DNA from: Muribaculaceae bacterium Isolate-037 (Harlan)
Lineage (GTDB): Bacteria > Bacteroidota > Bacteroidia > Bacteroidales > Muribaculaceae
Length of the DNA: 64,000 bases
Reading direction: 5' to 3'
Assembly: GCA_003762615.1 (NCBI GenBank)
Contig: RIAZ01000015.1
Coordinates: forward strand, 1 to 64,000
The notes beneath the pieces are model-generated. The model made no database searches and was not told the DNA's origin. It saw only the letters and a list, made by a program, of their open reading frames with translations. The position numbers and the translations under genes are program-made. Positions 37,224 through 46,976 of the stretch are shown one piece after another. Every line of letters begins with the position of its first letter. The stretch's first letter is position 1.

Positions 37224-38831
37224 TTATTGAGTGCAGCTTCTTACAGCGATTTCCGTCTCCCTCCTGAAGATTTTTCTAATCCTCTTCCATTTCGGGAAAA
37301 TAGCCATCGGTCGGATAGGGGAGTAGCTTATCAATATCAGAAATAGCGAGATGAGGGATATGATGAGAAGCAGCCCGTAGATCTCCTTCATCGAGACAAC
37401 GAGAGCCTGTCGTTGCACCAATCCATAGAGGTCATGCAGTGGCATACTATAGCTTCGGAAGTCAAATAATGCAAAACCGGCACTTAAATTTGCAGCATTC
37501 TCCGCCATTGTATGACGTAGAGCTTCGCCTATCACGGCAGGTCCGAGAGTAGCCCCCATGACGGCTCCCGTAAAGCCGTTGACAGTCAATGCCTGTGGAA
37601 ACACAAAGAAATGCAGCCCACTCTGCACAATCGACGTGAGGAACACAATCGATATGATGACCGATGCCATTCCACGCGTGAACAACGGAACGAACAGCAT
37701 CTCCTTCTCAATGCCATAGTCTATGAAGAAATAGAAATAGGCAAGATAAATAGTGGCAAGGGCAAAGCCGATTGCCGTCATGGTCTTATATCTCCATTTC
37801 CTAAGGGCGAACGTGACGTAGGTGAACCCGCAACCTACTATGATGCCGCAAAAAACGTACCAGTTGAGATCAATGAGATTTGTTTCATCAAAGCCGAGTA
37901 TGGTGGCGGCATAGCTATGTTCAAACACGTGCTCCGTAGCCATAAGAGTGAAGAATACCAAATAGATGAGCGTGGCTCTTATCACGTTGCGGTTGGTGAG
38001 TACCTGTAGCGAGATGTAGGGATGATGCAGGAACATGGCTCTCCACAGATTAATTGCGCCGCTCACGATTCCGAGAAGTGCAGCTCCTCTGATTTCCATG
38101 GCATCCCACCAATCGAAGTAGTTGCCATATACGCATATAAACGTGAAAGAGAGCATGAAGACGCTCCATAATACTGCTCCTATCCAGTCAATGCCGAGCA
38201 AGGGTATCTGAATAGGTCCCTTTACCGGCTTGATAAATATCAGTACCATGAGCATCATCAGGGCGAGAAGTGCAATCATGATCCAATGCATATACTCCCA
38301 TTGCGACAGGAAAGCGGTGTAGATTGTGGCTATACCGCTCAACTGGATCACTCCGTCGACCACAAGATACACGTAGCAGAAGAATACTGCCATGTCGCGT
38401 GTCGGGGTGAGCCACAGCTGGATGGTGGAGTTGCATGCAAAGGTTGCCCACATACGGAACCAGCCCGCCACAAAACAGGTCGTCACCAACAGAGGCATGT
38501 TTGTAGTGTACGCACAGATAAGATTCGCGGCTATCAGCACCGCGCCGCATACCAGCAGGCTCACTCTGTTGGAAAAACGGAATTTCAGCCTGAACATGAC
38601 GCAGAAGTTGATCGACATACCGACGAGCGACGCATAACCCGCCATTAGTATGTCTTCCTGCATCAATGCCGTGGATCCAACCATATCGGTGGCGGCAGCA
38701 AGGTACACGCCCCCTGAGAACTGAACTATCAGCACAAAGAGGATGAACAGCCAGGGTTTTAGCTTACGTGGAATATAGTCGGGCACATCGGGAATGTCGA
38801 AGGGTCCTTGATGTGCGTGCCAGTCGCCCAT
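37224..38831 (-). CDS. EmrB-type MFS drug efflux protein (DHA2-like)
   Basis: 535 residues with about 14 membrane helices, typical of the DHA2 branch. Third gene of an efflux operon, 1 bp after the membrane fusion gene. It would export drugs, bile-type compounds or fatty acids using the proton gradient. The usual DHA2 signature motifs are only partly visible, as in the Bacteroidota members of the branch. Confidence 0.85.
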   Translation of the reverse strand: MGDWHAHQGPFDIPDVPDYIPRKLKPWLFILFVLIVQFSGGVYLAAATDMVGSTALMQEDILMAGYASLVGMSINFCVMFRLKFRFSNRVSLLVCGAVLIAANLICAYTTNMPLLVTTCFVAGWFRMWATFACNSTIQLWLTPTRDMAVFFCYVYLVVDGVIQLSGIATIYTAFLSQWEYMHWIMIALLALMMLMVLIFIKPVKGPIQIPLLGIDWIGAVLWSVFMLSFTFICVYGNYFDWWDAMEIRGAALLGIVSGAINLWRAMFLHHPYISLQVLTNRNVIRATLIYLVFFTLMATEHVFEHSYAATILGFDETNLIDLNWYVFCGIIVGCGFTYVTFALRKWRYKTMTAIGFALATIYLAYFYFFIDYGIEKEMLFVPLFTRGMASVIISIVFLTSIVQSGLHFFVFPQALTVNGFTGAVMGATLGPAVIGEALRHTMAENAANLSAGFALFDFRSYSMPLHDLYGLVQRQALVVSMKEIYGLLLIISLISLFLILISYSPIRPMAIFPKWKRIRKIFRRETEIAVRSCTQ

Positions 38832-38832
38832 A

Positions 38833-39867
38833 TCAATATCTCACTTTACATTCAACATTCATTCCGGCGTGCAGCAGATCAAGGTCTGACCGATTACTGT
38901 CGCCTGTAAACTCGATTCTCACAGGTATGCGTTGCCTAACCTTCACAAAATTCCCGGCAGAGTTATCCTGCGGTATCACCGACAATTCAGCCCCGGTAGC
39001 TGTCGATATTGATTTCACACGGGCAGCGAATACCTTGCCGGGTATTGCATCGACCGTTATCTCCACCTCACTCCCAGGATGGATATGATGCATCTGGGTC
39101 TCCTTGAAATTTGCCGCCACCCACACTTCGCCACTCTCGACGATATCCAGCAACGTCTGTCCAGGCTGCACGAGCTGTCCGGTCTGTATCTCCTTGCGAG
39201 AGGTGTAGCCGTCGCATGGGGCTGTGATCACCGTGTACGACAGATTCAGCTGTGCCGTCTCAAGCAGCGATTTTGTCAATTCTATCCCGGCGTCTGTCTG
39301 GGATAAGCGTTCGCGTGTCTCTGTCACTACGCTCGTTGTCGCCTCGCGCTGACGAGAGAGCATCTCATAGCGAGCTTTCTTCGCTTCGTAGTCAGTCTTC
39401 ACACCGTCATATTGCTGACGAGTCACGGCATCCTTGCCGAGTAATGCAGAGTAGCGTTCAAGTTCGACGGCAGCATTATCCATCAGTACCTTCGCCTCCT
39501 TTATTGAAGCAGCACTTACAGCGGCATTTGCCGATGCGACACCGACGGAACGGTCTGCCACACCGCGCCCCGCAAGTGCATTCTGATAGTCGGCATTTGC
39601 CTGAGCCACGCGGAGCCGCATGTCGGCATCGTCGATAATGACCAGCGTGTCGCCTTTGCTGACCTTTTCATATTCCTTGAATCGTATCTCCTTTATATAG
39701 CCCTGTATCCTACTGTTGACCGGCACAATCTGACGTTGTATGCGGGCGTTGTCGGTAAATTCAACATTACCGAGATGCAGGAATCTTGAGCCGACCCAGA
39801 CGGCGGCTCCTATTATCACGATGAGGGTTAATGCGTAGGAGAGGATTTTTTTAGTGCGATGTGTCAT
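38833..39867 (-). CDS. HlyD/EmrA-type membrane fusion protein
   Basis: 344 residues: one N-terminal membrane helix (about 7-25), biotinyl-lipoyl-like halves (VNSRIQGYIKEIRFKEYEKV and YTVITAPCDGYTSRKEIQTG), a helical hairpin between them and a beta-barrel end. It bridges the MFS pump and the TolC channel. Its ATG overlaps the tolC stop by 4 bp. Confidence 0.92.
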   Translation of the reverse strand: MTHRTKKILSYALTLIVIIGAAVWVGSRFLHLGNVEFTDNARIQRQIVPVNSRIQGYIKEIRFKEYEKVSKGDTLVIIDDADMRLRVAQANADYQNALAGRGVADRSVGVASANAAVSAASIKEAKVLMDNAAVELERYSALLGKDAVTRQQYDGVKTDYEAKKARYEMLSRQREATTSVVTETRERLSQTDAGIELTKSLLETAQLNLSYTVITAPCDGYTSRKEIQTGQLVQPGQTLLDIVESGEVWVAANFKETQMHHIHPGSEVEITVDAIPGKVFAARVKSISTATGAELSVIPQDNSAGNFVKVRQRIPVRIEFTGDSNRSDLDLLHAGMNVECKVRY

Positions 39868-41183
39868 ATCTTTCCGGAAGTGAATAGAAGTTTGTAGTAA
39901 TAATAGATGATGTTTATGCGAGCGTCGATGAGTTTCTGCTCCGCATCCAGTTTGGAATTGGCGGCATCGAGAAGATCCGTGAGCAATGCCATGTCTGCCG
40001 AATATCTTGTGGTGGTGATATTGTAGTTCCGTTCGGCAAGCTCCACGCTTTTCTGCCGCGTCTTCAGGTCTTCGTATGATTCTAGATAGCGTACATAATC
40101 AGCTCTCATCCCCATTTCCACGTTCTCCCTTACGGCTGCAAGCTCATCATTGGCATGGATTGAGGCGGCATGGCTTCTGGCAATCGTTTTGTCAGTCTTA
40201 TATAGGGAAGAGATGTTGTAAGATACGCCTACCCCTACATACCAGTAGCTCAGATTGCGGTTTATCGGTGGAATTTCCACGAGAATCGGACCGTCGATGT
40301 TCCATCCTGCCTGAAGGCTTATTTTCGGTAGCCGTTCCGCCTTGGCGATACGTTCGGAGGTGTGGCTGATATCCCGGCTTGATTCGGCAAGGCGTATCGC
40401 GGGAGAGCTGGCTGAGGCTTCTCCCTGCCATTCCGACTCCTGCTTCATCGGTAGAGCCTTTGACAGGATTGTGGTGTCGGGAAGCACGGTAATATCCGCC
40501 GGGAATCCGGCTATAGTCACGAGATTATGGTTGAGTATATCGATCGTATTATTGATTCGGGTAAGCTGTAGCTCAAGATTAGATACAAGCAGTTCGTAGC
40601 GAGTGATGTCGTTCTGCAAGGCTGTGCCATGCTCGTGGCGTGCCGTCATTTCAGAAAGCACTGTCCTTGCCTGCGAGATGTTTTTATCCACCACGTCGCG
40701 CAGATTCATATATTTGTAGATGTCGAGGTAGTCGCCTACAAGGTTGAACCTGATATTATCGCGTTGCAGTTCGGTGGCGAACCTTGAGGCGGTAAGTCTG
40801 TGCTCCGCCATTTCGATCCCTGCTGTTATCGCGCCTCCTGTATATACAGGTTGCGACACGTTGATGGATAGCCCGCTTCCGAAATGCGGTATCGGAGCCT
40901 TCTGATAATCGGAGAGATCCCTCCGGGTGGTGAAGCCGTCGCCAATGTAGTTTAATGACAGGTTGGCGTTTATATCCGGCAATCGTCCGGCTTTGGCTAC
41001 TCTTACGTCTTGCCGCGCCACTTCCTCGCTTGAGAATGACGGGCGTAGCTGCCGGCTGTGGTTCTCGGCAGCTGCAAACAGCTCTTCCGGCGACATGACG
41101 ACAGCAGATTGAGCGGATGCACAGATAGCATGCCCCGCCAATGCTGACGCAAACAGCACCGTGAGCAATCGTGGATTGTTCAT
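39864..41183 (-). CDS. TolC-family outer-membrane efflux channel
   Basis: 439 residues from MNNPRLLTVLFAS at 41183 (the frame is open 14 codons further, less like a signal peptide). Signal peptide ends ASAQS. Two OEP repeats with long helices (IEMAEHRLTASRFATELQRD, and the late tail DAANSKLDAEQKLIDARINI). It forms the channel for the adjacent pump. First gene of the operon; promoter at 41403-41432. Confidence 0.9.
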   Translation of the reverse strand: MNNPRLLTVLFASALAGHAICASAQSAVVMSPEELFAAAENHSRQLRPSFSSEEVARQDVRVAKAGRLPDINANLSLNYIGDGFTTRRDLSDYQKAPIPHFGSGLSINVSQPVYTGGAITAGIEMAEHRLTASRFATELQRDNIRFNLVGDYLDIYKYMNLRDVVDKNISQARTVLSEMTARHEHGTALQNDITRYELLVSNLELQLTRINNTIDILNHNLVTIAGFPADITVLPDTTILSKALPMKQESEWQGEASASSPAIRLAESSRDISHTSERIAKAERLPKISLQAGWNIDGPILVEIPPINRNLSYWYVGVGVSYNISSLYKTDKTIARSHAASIHANDELAAVRENVEMGMRADYVRYLESYEDLKTRQKSVELAERNYNITTTRYSADMALLTDLLDAANSKLDAEQKLIDARINIIYYYYKLLFTSGKI

Positions 41184-41402
41184 GTATGAAAAAATAGAGT
41201 GGAAAATTATGATATTAGCCGGCAATTCAGCAGTCCGGCAGACAGAGATATTCCTTGAATATCATAGAATCAGGATAGAGCGCACAATCACTGCGTACTC
41301 TTCCAATTCTCCATGAATGAGCAGTTGCGAACTTTTGCTTTTGAGCTTACTTGATATGCATTATTTGTATTCATTTCATCCCGCTCTTTGTGAACGGCAC
41401 TG

Positions 41403-41432
41403 CAAAGTTACAAAAAAAATTCAGTAATTCAA
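41403..41432 (-). promoter_or_regulatory. Efflux operon promoter
   Basis: Minus-strand ATTG (TTG complement at 41430-41432), 19 bp, TAACTTTG (complement 41403-41410). Confidence 0.55.
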
Positions 41433-41551
41433 TCCCAATCCAATAGTCATAGTAACGAAAAAACATTTCCTGCTTCTCCTGATAATATCTCGCATCACTG
41501 ATTACCAAATGATATGGCAAATGTATTTCGTGTACCCTTCCGCGTAGGGTG

Positions 41552-41592
41552 TATCGGGAGTATCGGGTGCAATGCACCCGATACTCCCGATA
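41552..41592. repeat. Perfect 20-bp inverted repeat of TATCGGGnG units
   Basis: TATCGGGAGTATCGGGTGCA (41552-41571), one base, then its exact inverse (41573-41592). Composed of two 9-nt units like those at 37154-37205. It lies about 95 bp past the GH13 stop; no T-run follows on the minus strand. Confidence 0.65.
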
Positions 41593-41687
41593 GGCTCCGA
41601 TATAATGGAGATGTTTGGGAATGTTGGGTAAATTTGTCACAATTCACTTCACTTATCCCGAAAAAATAAGAGAGGAGGCAAAAGGTG

Positions 41688-43082
41688 TCAGCTGATGCGC
41701 AGTAGCTCGGGGACGTAGGCTTTCACTTCGACGGGATAGGGGATGCCGGGAATAATCTCGGTGGTGTCGTGGTCGGAGAAGATCATGACCGCCTTGTTGT
41801 CGCTATCCGTGTCGGTCTTTGTAACCACGAGAACCTCGGCATCACCGTTGCGGTAACGGTTGAACTCCTGTGTACCTCGCCACATTGCCGGATTCTCCTT
41901 GCGGAAGTTGATTACTTTTGCCACGTAGTTGTAGACTCTTGCCGAACGTTCATCGTCAGCCATTATGTGTCCCGACGTTCGTGCGGCATTGTCGGGCTGT
42001 GCACCGTCGTCGTCACGGCTGAGGTCGGCAAATTCATCGCCGTAGTAAAGGGTGACGGGTCCGGGATAGCCGGCAAGTATGGCAAAACGGGTCTTCACAT
42101 TTATCTCATCATCGTTGTCGTAGAAATGGTCGGCTACTCGGAATCCGTCGTGATTGCTTACGAAAAGGTTGGGAAGCACATCATCAGAGCAATATCCGCG
42201 TGAGGTGGGGCTGGAGTATACGTGGATCACGTCATCCCATCCGTTGTTGAGACCACCGTCAGACAGGTCTCCCATCGGTCCGCTGATGAGTGTCTTCCCA
42301 TCAAAATCAAAGGCGCTCGTCAATCCGCCGTCGCGATATACTCGTGCGCTTATCCCTGCGGCATCGCTCCAGTCTTCTCCTACCATGTAGCCGAGCACGC
42401 CCCATTGTTTCCCTTCATTGCGCCGACGGTCGCACACTTCCCGTATGGCATCGCGAATCTCCACCCAGTAATTATGCCCATCCTGACAGAGCTGGTATGC
42501 CTGGTCGAAACGCCATCCGTCAATCTCAAACTTGTCGATCCAATATGTCGCCACCTCCTTGAAATATTCCAGGGATTCGGGGTATTTCACGTTGCCCTCG
42601 CCCCCTTCCTCCCCTCGTTCGCTAAGGGTAGGGGTGGAGTCAATGATGTGTCCCGATGGTGACGGCTTCTCGACCCCTCCGTGATGACCGAACACCCCGT
42701 CAAGAAATACATACATACCTTTCTCGTGCGCTTTGTTTACAAGTTCACGCAGGTCATCCTCAGTGCCGAAATGTGGGTCAATGGCAAAATAATCTTTTGC
42801 GAAATAACCGGAAGCCTGAAGTTTCTCACCACCGAAGGCACCTCGGCTATCAAATATGGGGGTAAGCCAGATGGCATTTGCTCCGATGGAAGCGATATGG
42901 TCAAGAGCCTCAATGACGCCTTGAAGATTACCATCCTTTGTATTGTTGTCAGGTCCCCACATCTTACTATACCCCTTTGCCCCTTCGGGAGAATGGATGA
43001 AAGAGCCCACCATCACCTGATAGATGGTGAGCCCCCGCCAGTCGGCAGTCGGGTTAATGTTGTTATCCGTTGTGTTTTCCAT
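41688..43082 (-). CDS. GH13 alpha-amylase-family glycoside hydrolase
   Basis: 464 residues from MENTTDNNINPTADW at 43082 (the frame is open 31 codons upstream, without GH13 character). No signal peptide, so cytosolic. Barrel motifs are present: region I in VFLDGVFGHHG, nucleophile Asp near residue 193 in DGWRFDQAYQ, acid/base Glu near 235 in YMVGEDWSDA, and region IV near 310 in VSNHDGFRVAD. Between GGVEKPSPSGHI and KYPESLEYF there is an odd in-frame segment (PTLSERGEEGGEG) that looks like translated intergenic repeat DNA. Specificity within GH13 is uncertain. Confidence 0.85.
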   Translation of the reverse strand: MENTTDNNINPTADWRGLTIYQVMVGSFIHSPEGAKGYSKMWGPDNNTKDGNLQGVIEALDHIASIGANAIWLTPIFDSRGAFGGEKLQASGYFAKDYFAIDPHFGTEDDLRELVNKAHEKGMYVFLDGVFGHHGGVEKPSPSGHIIDSTPTLSERGEEGGEGNVKYPESLEYFKEVATYWIDKFEIDGWRFDQAYQLCQDGHNYWVEIRDAIREVCDRRRNEGKQWGVLGYMVGEDWSDAAGISARVYRDGGLTSAFDFDGKTLISGPMGDLSDGGLNNGWDDVIHVYSSPTSRGYCSDDVLPNLFVSNHDGFRVADHFYDNDDEINVKTRFAILAGYPGPVTLYYGDEFADLSRDDDGAQPDNAARTSGHIMADDERSARVYNYVAKVINFRKENPAMWRGTQEFNRYRNGDAEVLVVTKTDTDSDNKAVMIFSDHDTTEIIPGIPYPVEVKAYVPELLRIS

Positions 43083-43272
43083 AGAATGAATTTTGAAAAA
43101 AGAGTATTGAACAATCACATAATGATGATAAACATCCTCTACCACGGAATGGTTCGTAGCCGTCCTGCCCCTCATTTTCTTCGGATGAAATCTCGCATTT
43201 TAAAACGGATGCAGACATACGATGAATCAATACGCTTCCGTCAAATGATAAGACGGAAGCGTATGATGCAGA

Positions 43273-46035
43273 TTAGAATGGATTATTGAGGGATTCCAGC
43301 TTATCTTGTAGCAGCCGGCATGCCTTGTCCTTACGATTATTCTCAAGGCATTTTTTGCTCCCGAAAATTATGAAATGGTCTTTGGCTCGCGATACTGCCA
43401 CATTCATAAGTTCATGATTGCTCTTGATGAAAGTGGGATTATCGTTTGCTCCATATACAAGGGAAAATATCACTATCGGACTCTCGGCTCCTTGGAAAGT
43501 GTGAACTGTACCACTTTGGAACTTTTTCAGATATTCGTCTTCTTTTATCTTAAGACTTTGTGCTTTAAATGGCGTGATGATACTGACAAGTTCCTGTATC
43601 CTTTTGTTGTATATACCTTCAATTTTCTTTTCATTTTGCGCAAGCCATTCTGAAATGGCATCTATCTCTTTTTGATTGATGCGGCTGCCGCTTTTGAGCT
43701 CACTGTTGCTTTCCACTATATAGATTCCAAGTGGGGGAAGATTACTACCCTTCTTTGTATTACTTCCACGCTTAGGAACAAGTTCTCCGCAATAAATCAA
43801 TTTATTACAGTAATCAATTATCTCATCTACGCAACGCCTGTGCTCATTAAGAAAAAGACCGGGTTCTTTTTTACCTGATTGCGTGATTCTCTCATAATTA
43901 CACCTATTCTCTGATATTGCCATTACATTCGAACGACAACATGAAAGGATGTCTCTTTCCGTATCCTTCATTTCAGGATTGACCCTATTCGACCAATAAG
44001 TCTCTTCCGAACATTCCGGTACACTATACACAGGAGGAATCTGCTTCACATCCCCGACTACAAGAGCCTTCTTGGCAAGGGCAAAAGTCGGAAGCCCAAT
44101 CTCCGGACTTACCTGACCTGCCTCATCAACAATAAGAAGGTCTGCCAATTCGAAATTATATCTCAGGCGATCTTTTGATTTAAATTCAAATAATTTTGGA
44201 GCTCTGTAGAAAGTGGCTATCACACACGGACAAATATACTTTATCTCATTCCATAAATACTTGCCATATACCTCTCTTGGTTCATTATCCTTATTGCTTT
44301 TATTTTTAAGTAGTATAATCCACCTACATTCATTGTAATGCACGGCGAGCCAGTAAAGATCGAAGCGAAGAGTCAAGTCGAGTAAACGGTCAAGTGATTC
44401 CCGATCATCTCTTACAGATTCCGGGTTATCTTTATAAAGTGTCTCAAACCTTTTGACAGATTCTCTCGTATTATATTCAAGAAACAAACTGTCTATGATA
44501 TTCTTCACATAGGCAGAAGAGGTAGCTTTATGCTCTATCTGAGCACTTATATAGGCGATTTTTTTATGGAGTTTGCCAATCCTATATTTTAGCTCGGCGA
44601 GTATGGCTCCGATTATTTCTTTATCACTGTTCCCTTTCCCTATTTCTATCTTTTTATATTCAAATATTTCGTCTTTCCACAATGCACGTATGGCTCTGTT
44701 GCAGAAATCAGATGAATCGGTCGCATATTTTTTTCGCAAGCATTTGTAATCATCACCACCTTTCATGCCGGTGACGAAATATTGTGAAATCCTTTTTCTG
44801 CCGGCATAAGCTGAAGGACAATACACCGCCATCGGCACAAATCTTTTGCGCTTGTCTGACTCATAACACAGCCATCTGTGGAACATATCCACCTTCGACG
44901 TGTCGTCATCCTCGTTGCCGAAGGCATCTATTATATTCGTTATAGCTTTATTATTGGCTGAAGATGCAAGGATAAGTGGGGCACTATAAGATTCTTCATC
45001 ATTTATGTCGCCGTCCACATAATGGTTGACCACCATTCTAACCACCATATCTGCTACAATGCTTTGCAACATGGTAGTCTTGCCTGTACCCGGAGGTCCG
45101 GAAACCGCAAGAACATCCCCATTCCCTAAGATAGAGGCGCAATGCACCGCATCACGTTGTGCATCTGCCAGAGGGAAATCAGCCTTCATCTGCCCAAGAT
45201 GATTCTTAAGGTTTTCTCCTGTTTTGTGCTCATTCAGAATCTTTCTCTTCTCGTTCCCAAGAATCATTTTTTCAAAAAGAGGTAATTTCTCATCTCTTTT
45301 ATTCTCGATTACATGAAGTAGACTCTCGATATTTTTACTGGCAAACACTACATCGTCTTTCATTACAATTGTTTGCCGTAGATGATCGTCCATATACAAA
45401 TTATGGGAATTACCATACTCATCAGAGAGTTTATCTGAATTGAAAAGGCTTTTGCCGGTGCGTTTCTCAAAATGTTTGTCAACTCCGGTAATATACTGAT
45501 CCCAGTTTTCTTCTCCACATTCCAACGGAGCATTCTTAAACCTGAACTTTACCATTTCACCCTGTGAATCTTTCCTGAATATTTTATAGAACAATTCACG
45601 AAAGAACTCCACGAATATATTATCTGCACTTTTCACCAATGGGTCAGCCCAGACCAGACTCTCTCCTGTCTTATTCCTTATCTCGAAGGATTTCCTGTCT
45701 AAGGTAGCTTTTATATACAGAAGGCTGATTTTCTTATATTCCCATACCTGATTTGCATCCTTTGTTTTAGTTGGAGTATATTTGGGCTCCATATCAACGA
45801 CGATTTTGGGAATCAGGATGATTTCTAAAAGATTATCATCATCATCTTTTTTATCTTCAGAAGACCACTTTTCAGCCAATCTCAGTCGGGTATCATCTTT
45901 CTTAAGTTTTCCCGTTTTCAGTTCCTCATCAGAGATAGTGAAATAGGAATCATTATCGTCAGGAACCTCGATATAATTCCTAAAGGTCAATACATCACGG
46001 AAATAACGACAGATTTCAGCTGCTTTAGTAGTCAT
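43273..46035 (-). CDS. Superfamily 1 (UPF1/DNA2-like) helicase
   Basis: 920 residues. N-terminal 280 residues are unique. Helicase core: Q-like FPLADAQRDAVH, Walker A GPPGTGKTTM (313-322), Walker B-type LLIVDEAGQVSPE near 635, motif III VVGDVKQIPP, and C-terminal AAA_12 motifs HTFQGAESPIVIFSLVYG and MNVAVSRAKDHFIIFGS. It unwinds nucleic acid with ATP. AT-rich codons and accessory neighbours suggest horizontal origin; similar helicases occur in defence islands, but no nuclease partner was recognised. Confidence 0.85.
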   Translation of the reverse strand: MTTKAAEICRYFRDVLTFRNYIEVPDDNDSYFTISDEELKTGKLKKDDTRLRLAEKWSSEDKKDDDDNLLEIILIPKIVVDMEPKYTPTKTKDANQVWEYKKISLLYIKATLDRKSFEIRNKTGESLVWADPLVKSADNIFVEFFRELFYKIFRKDSQGEMVKFRFKNAPLECGEENWDQYITGVDKHFEKRTGKSLFNSDKLSDEYGNSHNLYMDDHLRQTIVMKDDVVFASKNIESLLHVIENKRDEKLPLFEKMILGNEKRKILNEHKTGENLKNHLGQMKADFPLADAQRDAVHCASILGNGDVLAVSGPPGTGKTTMLQSIVADMVVRMVVNHYVDGDINDEESYSAPLILASSANNKAITNIIDAFGNEDDDTSKVDMFHRWLCYESDKRKRFVPMAVYCPSAYAGRKRISQYFVTGMKGGDDYKCLRKKYATDSSDFCNRAIRALWKDEIFEYKKIEIGKGNSDKEIIGAILAELKYRIGKLHKKIAYISAQIEHKATSSAYVKNIIDSLFLEYNTRESVKRFETLYKDNPESVRDDRESLDRLLDLTLRFDLYWLAVHYNECRWIILLKNKSNKDNEPREVYGKYLWNEIKYICPCVIATFYRAPKLFEFKSKDRLRYNFELADLLIVDEAGQVSPEIGLPTFALAKKALVVGDVKQIPPVYSVPECSEETYWSNRVNPEMKDTERDILSCCRSNVMAISENRCNYERITQSGKKEPGLFLNEHRRCVDEIIDYCNKLIYCGELVPKRGSNTKKGSNLPPLGIYIVESNSELKSGSRINQKEIDAISEWLAQNEKKIEGIYNKRIQELVSIITPFKAQSLKIKEDEYLKKFQSGTVHTFQGAESPIVIFSLVYGANDNPTFIKSNHELMNVAVSRAKDHFIIFGSKKCLENNRKDKACRLLQDKLESLNNPF

Positions 46036-46142
46036 TGCATTAAGATGTTTAGTGTTTGGGAAAAGATGTTCAGTAATTTTATACTCATTTCAGAGAAAAC
46101 ATGGGAAATAAAAATGGTGGTTCGCGCAATCATCACAAACAA

Positions 46143-46607
46143 TTATAAATCGGAGACACATCGTTCGTAGTCGTCAATTTTTCCATCAACGATTTTTATA
46201 CGAGTCATACCGGACCATCCCATATCCAAGTACGATACGACATACCATCCATCGCCAATAGACTCTATTCTGCGGATATTTGATACATCTTCCGAATTTG
46301 GCTTAGAATCCTGTTCTTGCGTTCTCAATGCATAGTAAGCGTAACATGGTCCTCTGTCACAATCAAATTCATAGTCGTGCTGAAGTTTTTTCAATGCGTT
46401 GGTTGTGAAATAATCCGTTGGATTATCATTACCCTCAGCATCAATCGCAAATACGAACTTATCATAAACACGATTAATCAGTACGGAATCAGCCGAATTT
46501 TCAACAATTGTATCATTAACTGTTACATTCTCTGTAATTTGCTCCACACCTGTTTCAGCACTTGTATTTGTTCCACATGCTATAAAACATGTGAGTAAAA
46601 AAAACAT
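46143..46607 (-). CDS. Small lipoprotein, unknown family
   Basis: 154 residues with an N-terminal hydrophobic stretch and lipobox-like CFIACG, then a polar region (TENVTVNDTIVENSADS) and a compact domain with GDGWYVVSYLDMGWSGMTRI near the end. It resembles DUF3828-like small domains only loosely. The start Met at 46607 gives an unusually short signal lacking basic residues; the overlapping frame to the right reads MIGYKYFGYVFF and would join after a one-base change in an 8-T run (46598-46605 on the minus strand). Confidence 0.55.
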   Translation of the reverse strand: MFFLLTCFIACGTNTSAETGVEQITENVTVNDTIVENSADSVLINRVYDKFVFAIDAEGNDNPTDYFTTNALKKLQHDYEFDCDRGPCYAYYALRTQEQDSKPNSEDVSNIRRIESIGDGWYVVSYLDMGWSGMTRIKIVDGKIDDYERCVSDL

Positions 46608-46737
46608 ATCCGAAATATTTATATCCGATCATTCTTTTGATAGTTAGATATTTCTACTTCAATAATTGACGCTCTTATGAGGCTGGGAGAGGCTGTTTTG
46701 CCATCTCTGTACCAAATTCTTTGCAAAAATCATCTAC

Positions 46738-46899
46738 ATGCAAAAGATTTCGCTAACTTTATCCATGATAATCATGATATGTGCTTTATTGTTTGGTGCC
46801 TCTAAATTATTAAATGTCATTGATATCACCAAACGAAACGGCAACTTTTTTAAGCGTCTATTCCAATTTCCAGGTCTCTTTTATCCCGAAGTTGTGTAA
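46738..46899 (+). CDS. Possible small membrane protein
   Basis: A 53-codon ORF beginning MQKISLTLSMIIMICALLFG, one clear membrane helix (about 5-22), then a basic/aromatic tail NGNFFKRLFQFPGLFYPEVV. Composition and helix are typical of real small membrane proteins. It has no recognised family or clean promoter. It ends just before the duplicated fragment. Confidence 0.4.
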   Translation: MQKISLTLSMIIMICALLFGASKLLNVIDITKRNGNFFKRLFQFPGLFYPEVV

Positions 46900-46903
46900 A
46901 TAA

Positions 46904-46976
46904 TTCTTTGTTTATCCGATTGAATGTCTTTGGTTTATGAGATATTTTGCAATTGATATTCCTCTTAGTTGAAGAA
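46904..46976. repeat. Degenerate copy of the DUF2795 3' end and downstream region
   Basis: Aligns without gaps to 50524-50596; I count seven differences in 73 positions. On the minus strand the coding part reads FFN, stop, EEY where the intact gene ends FFNEEEY. Only the right arm of the terminator hairpin is retained. Confidence 0.7.

Larger units (their letters stand above)
41184..41687. other. Intergenic region holding the efflux promoter and a palindrome
   Basis: No gene seen. It has the tolC promoter, a roughly 210-nt leader without clear folding, and the long palindrome at 41552-41592. Confidence 0.4.

Noticed and set aside
43375..43878. Plus-strand frames opposite the helicase
   Set aside because: Reverse reading of helicase motifs; no independent features.
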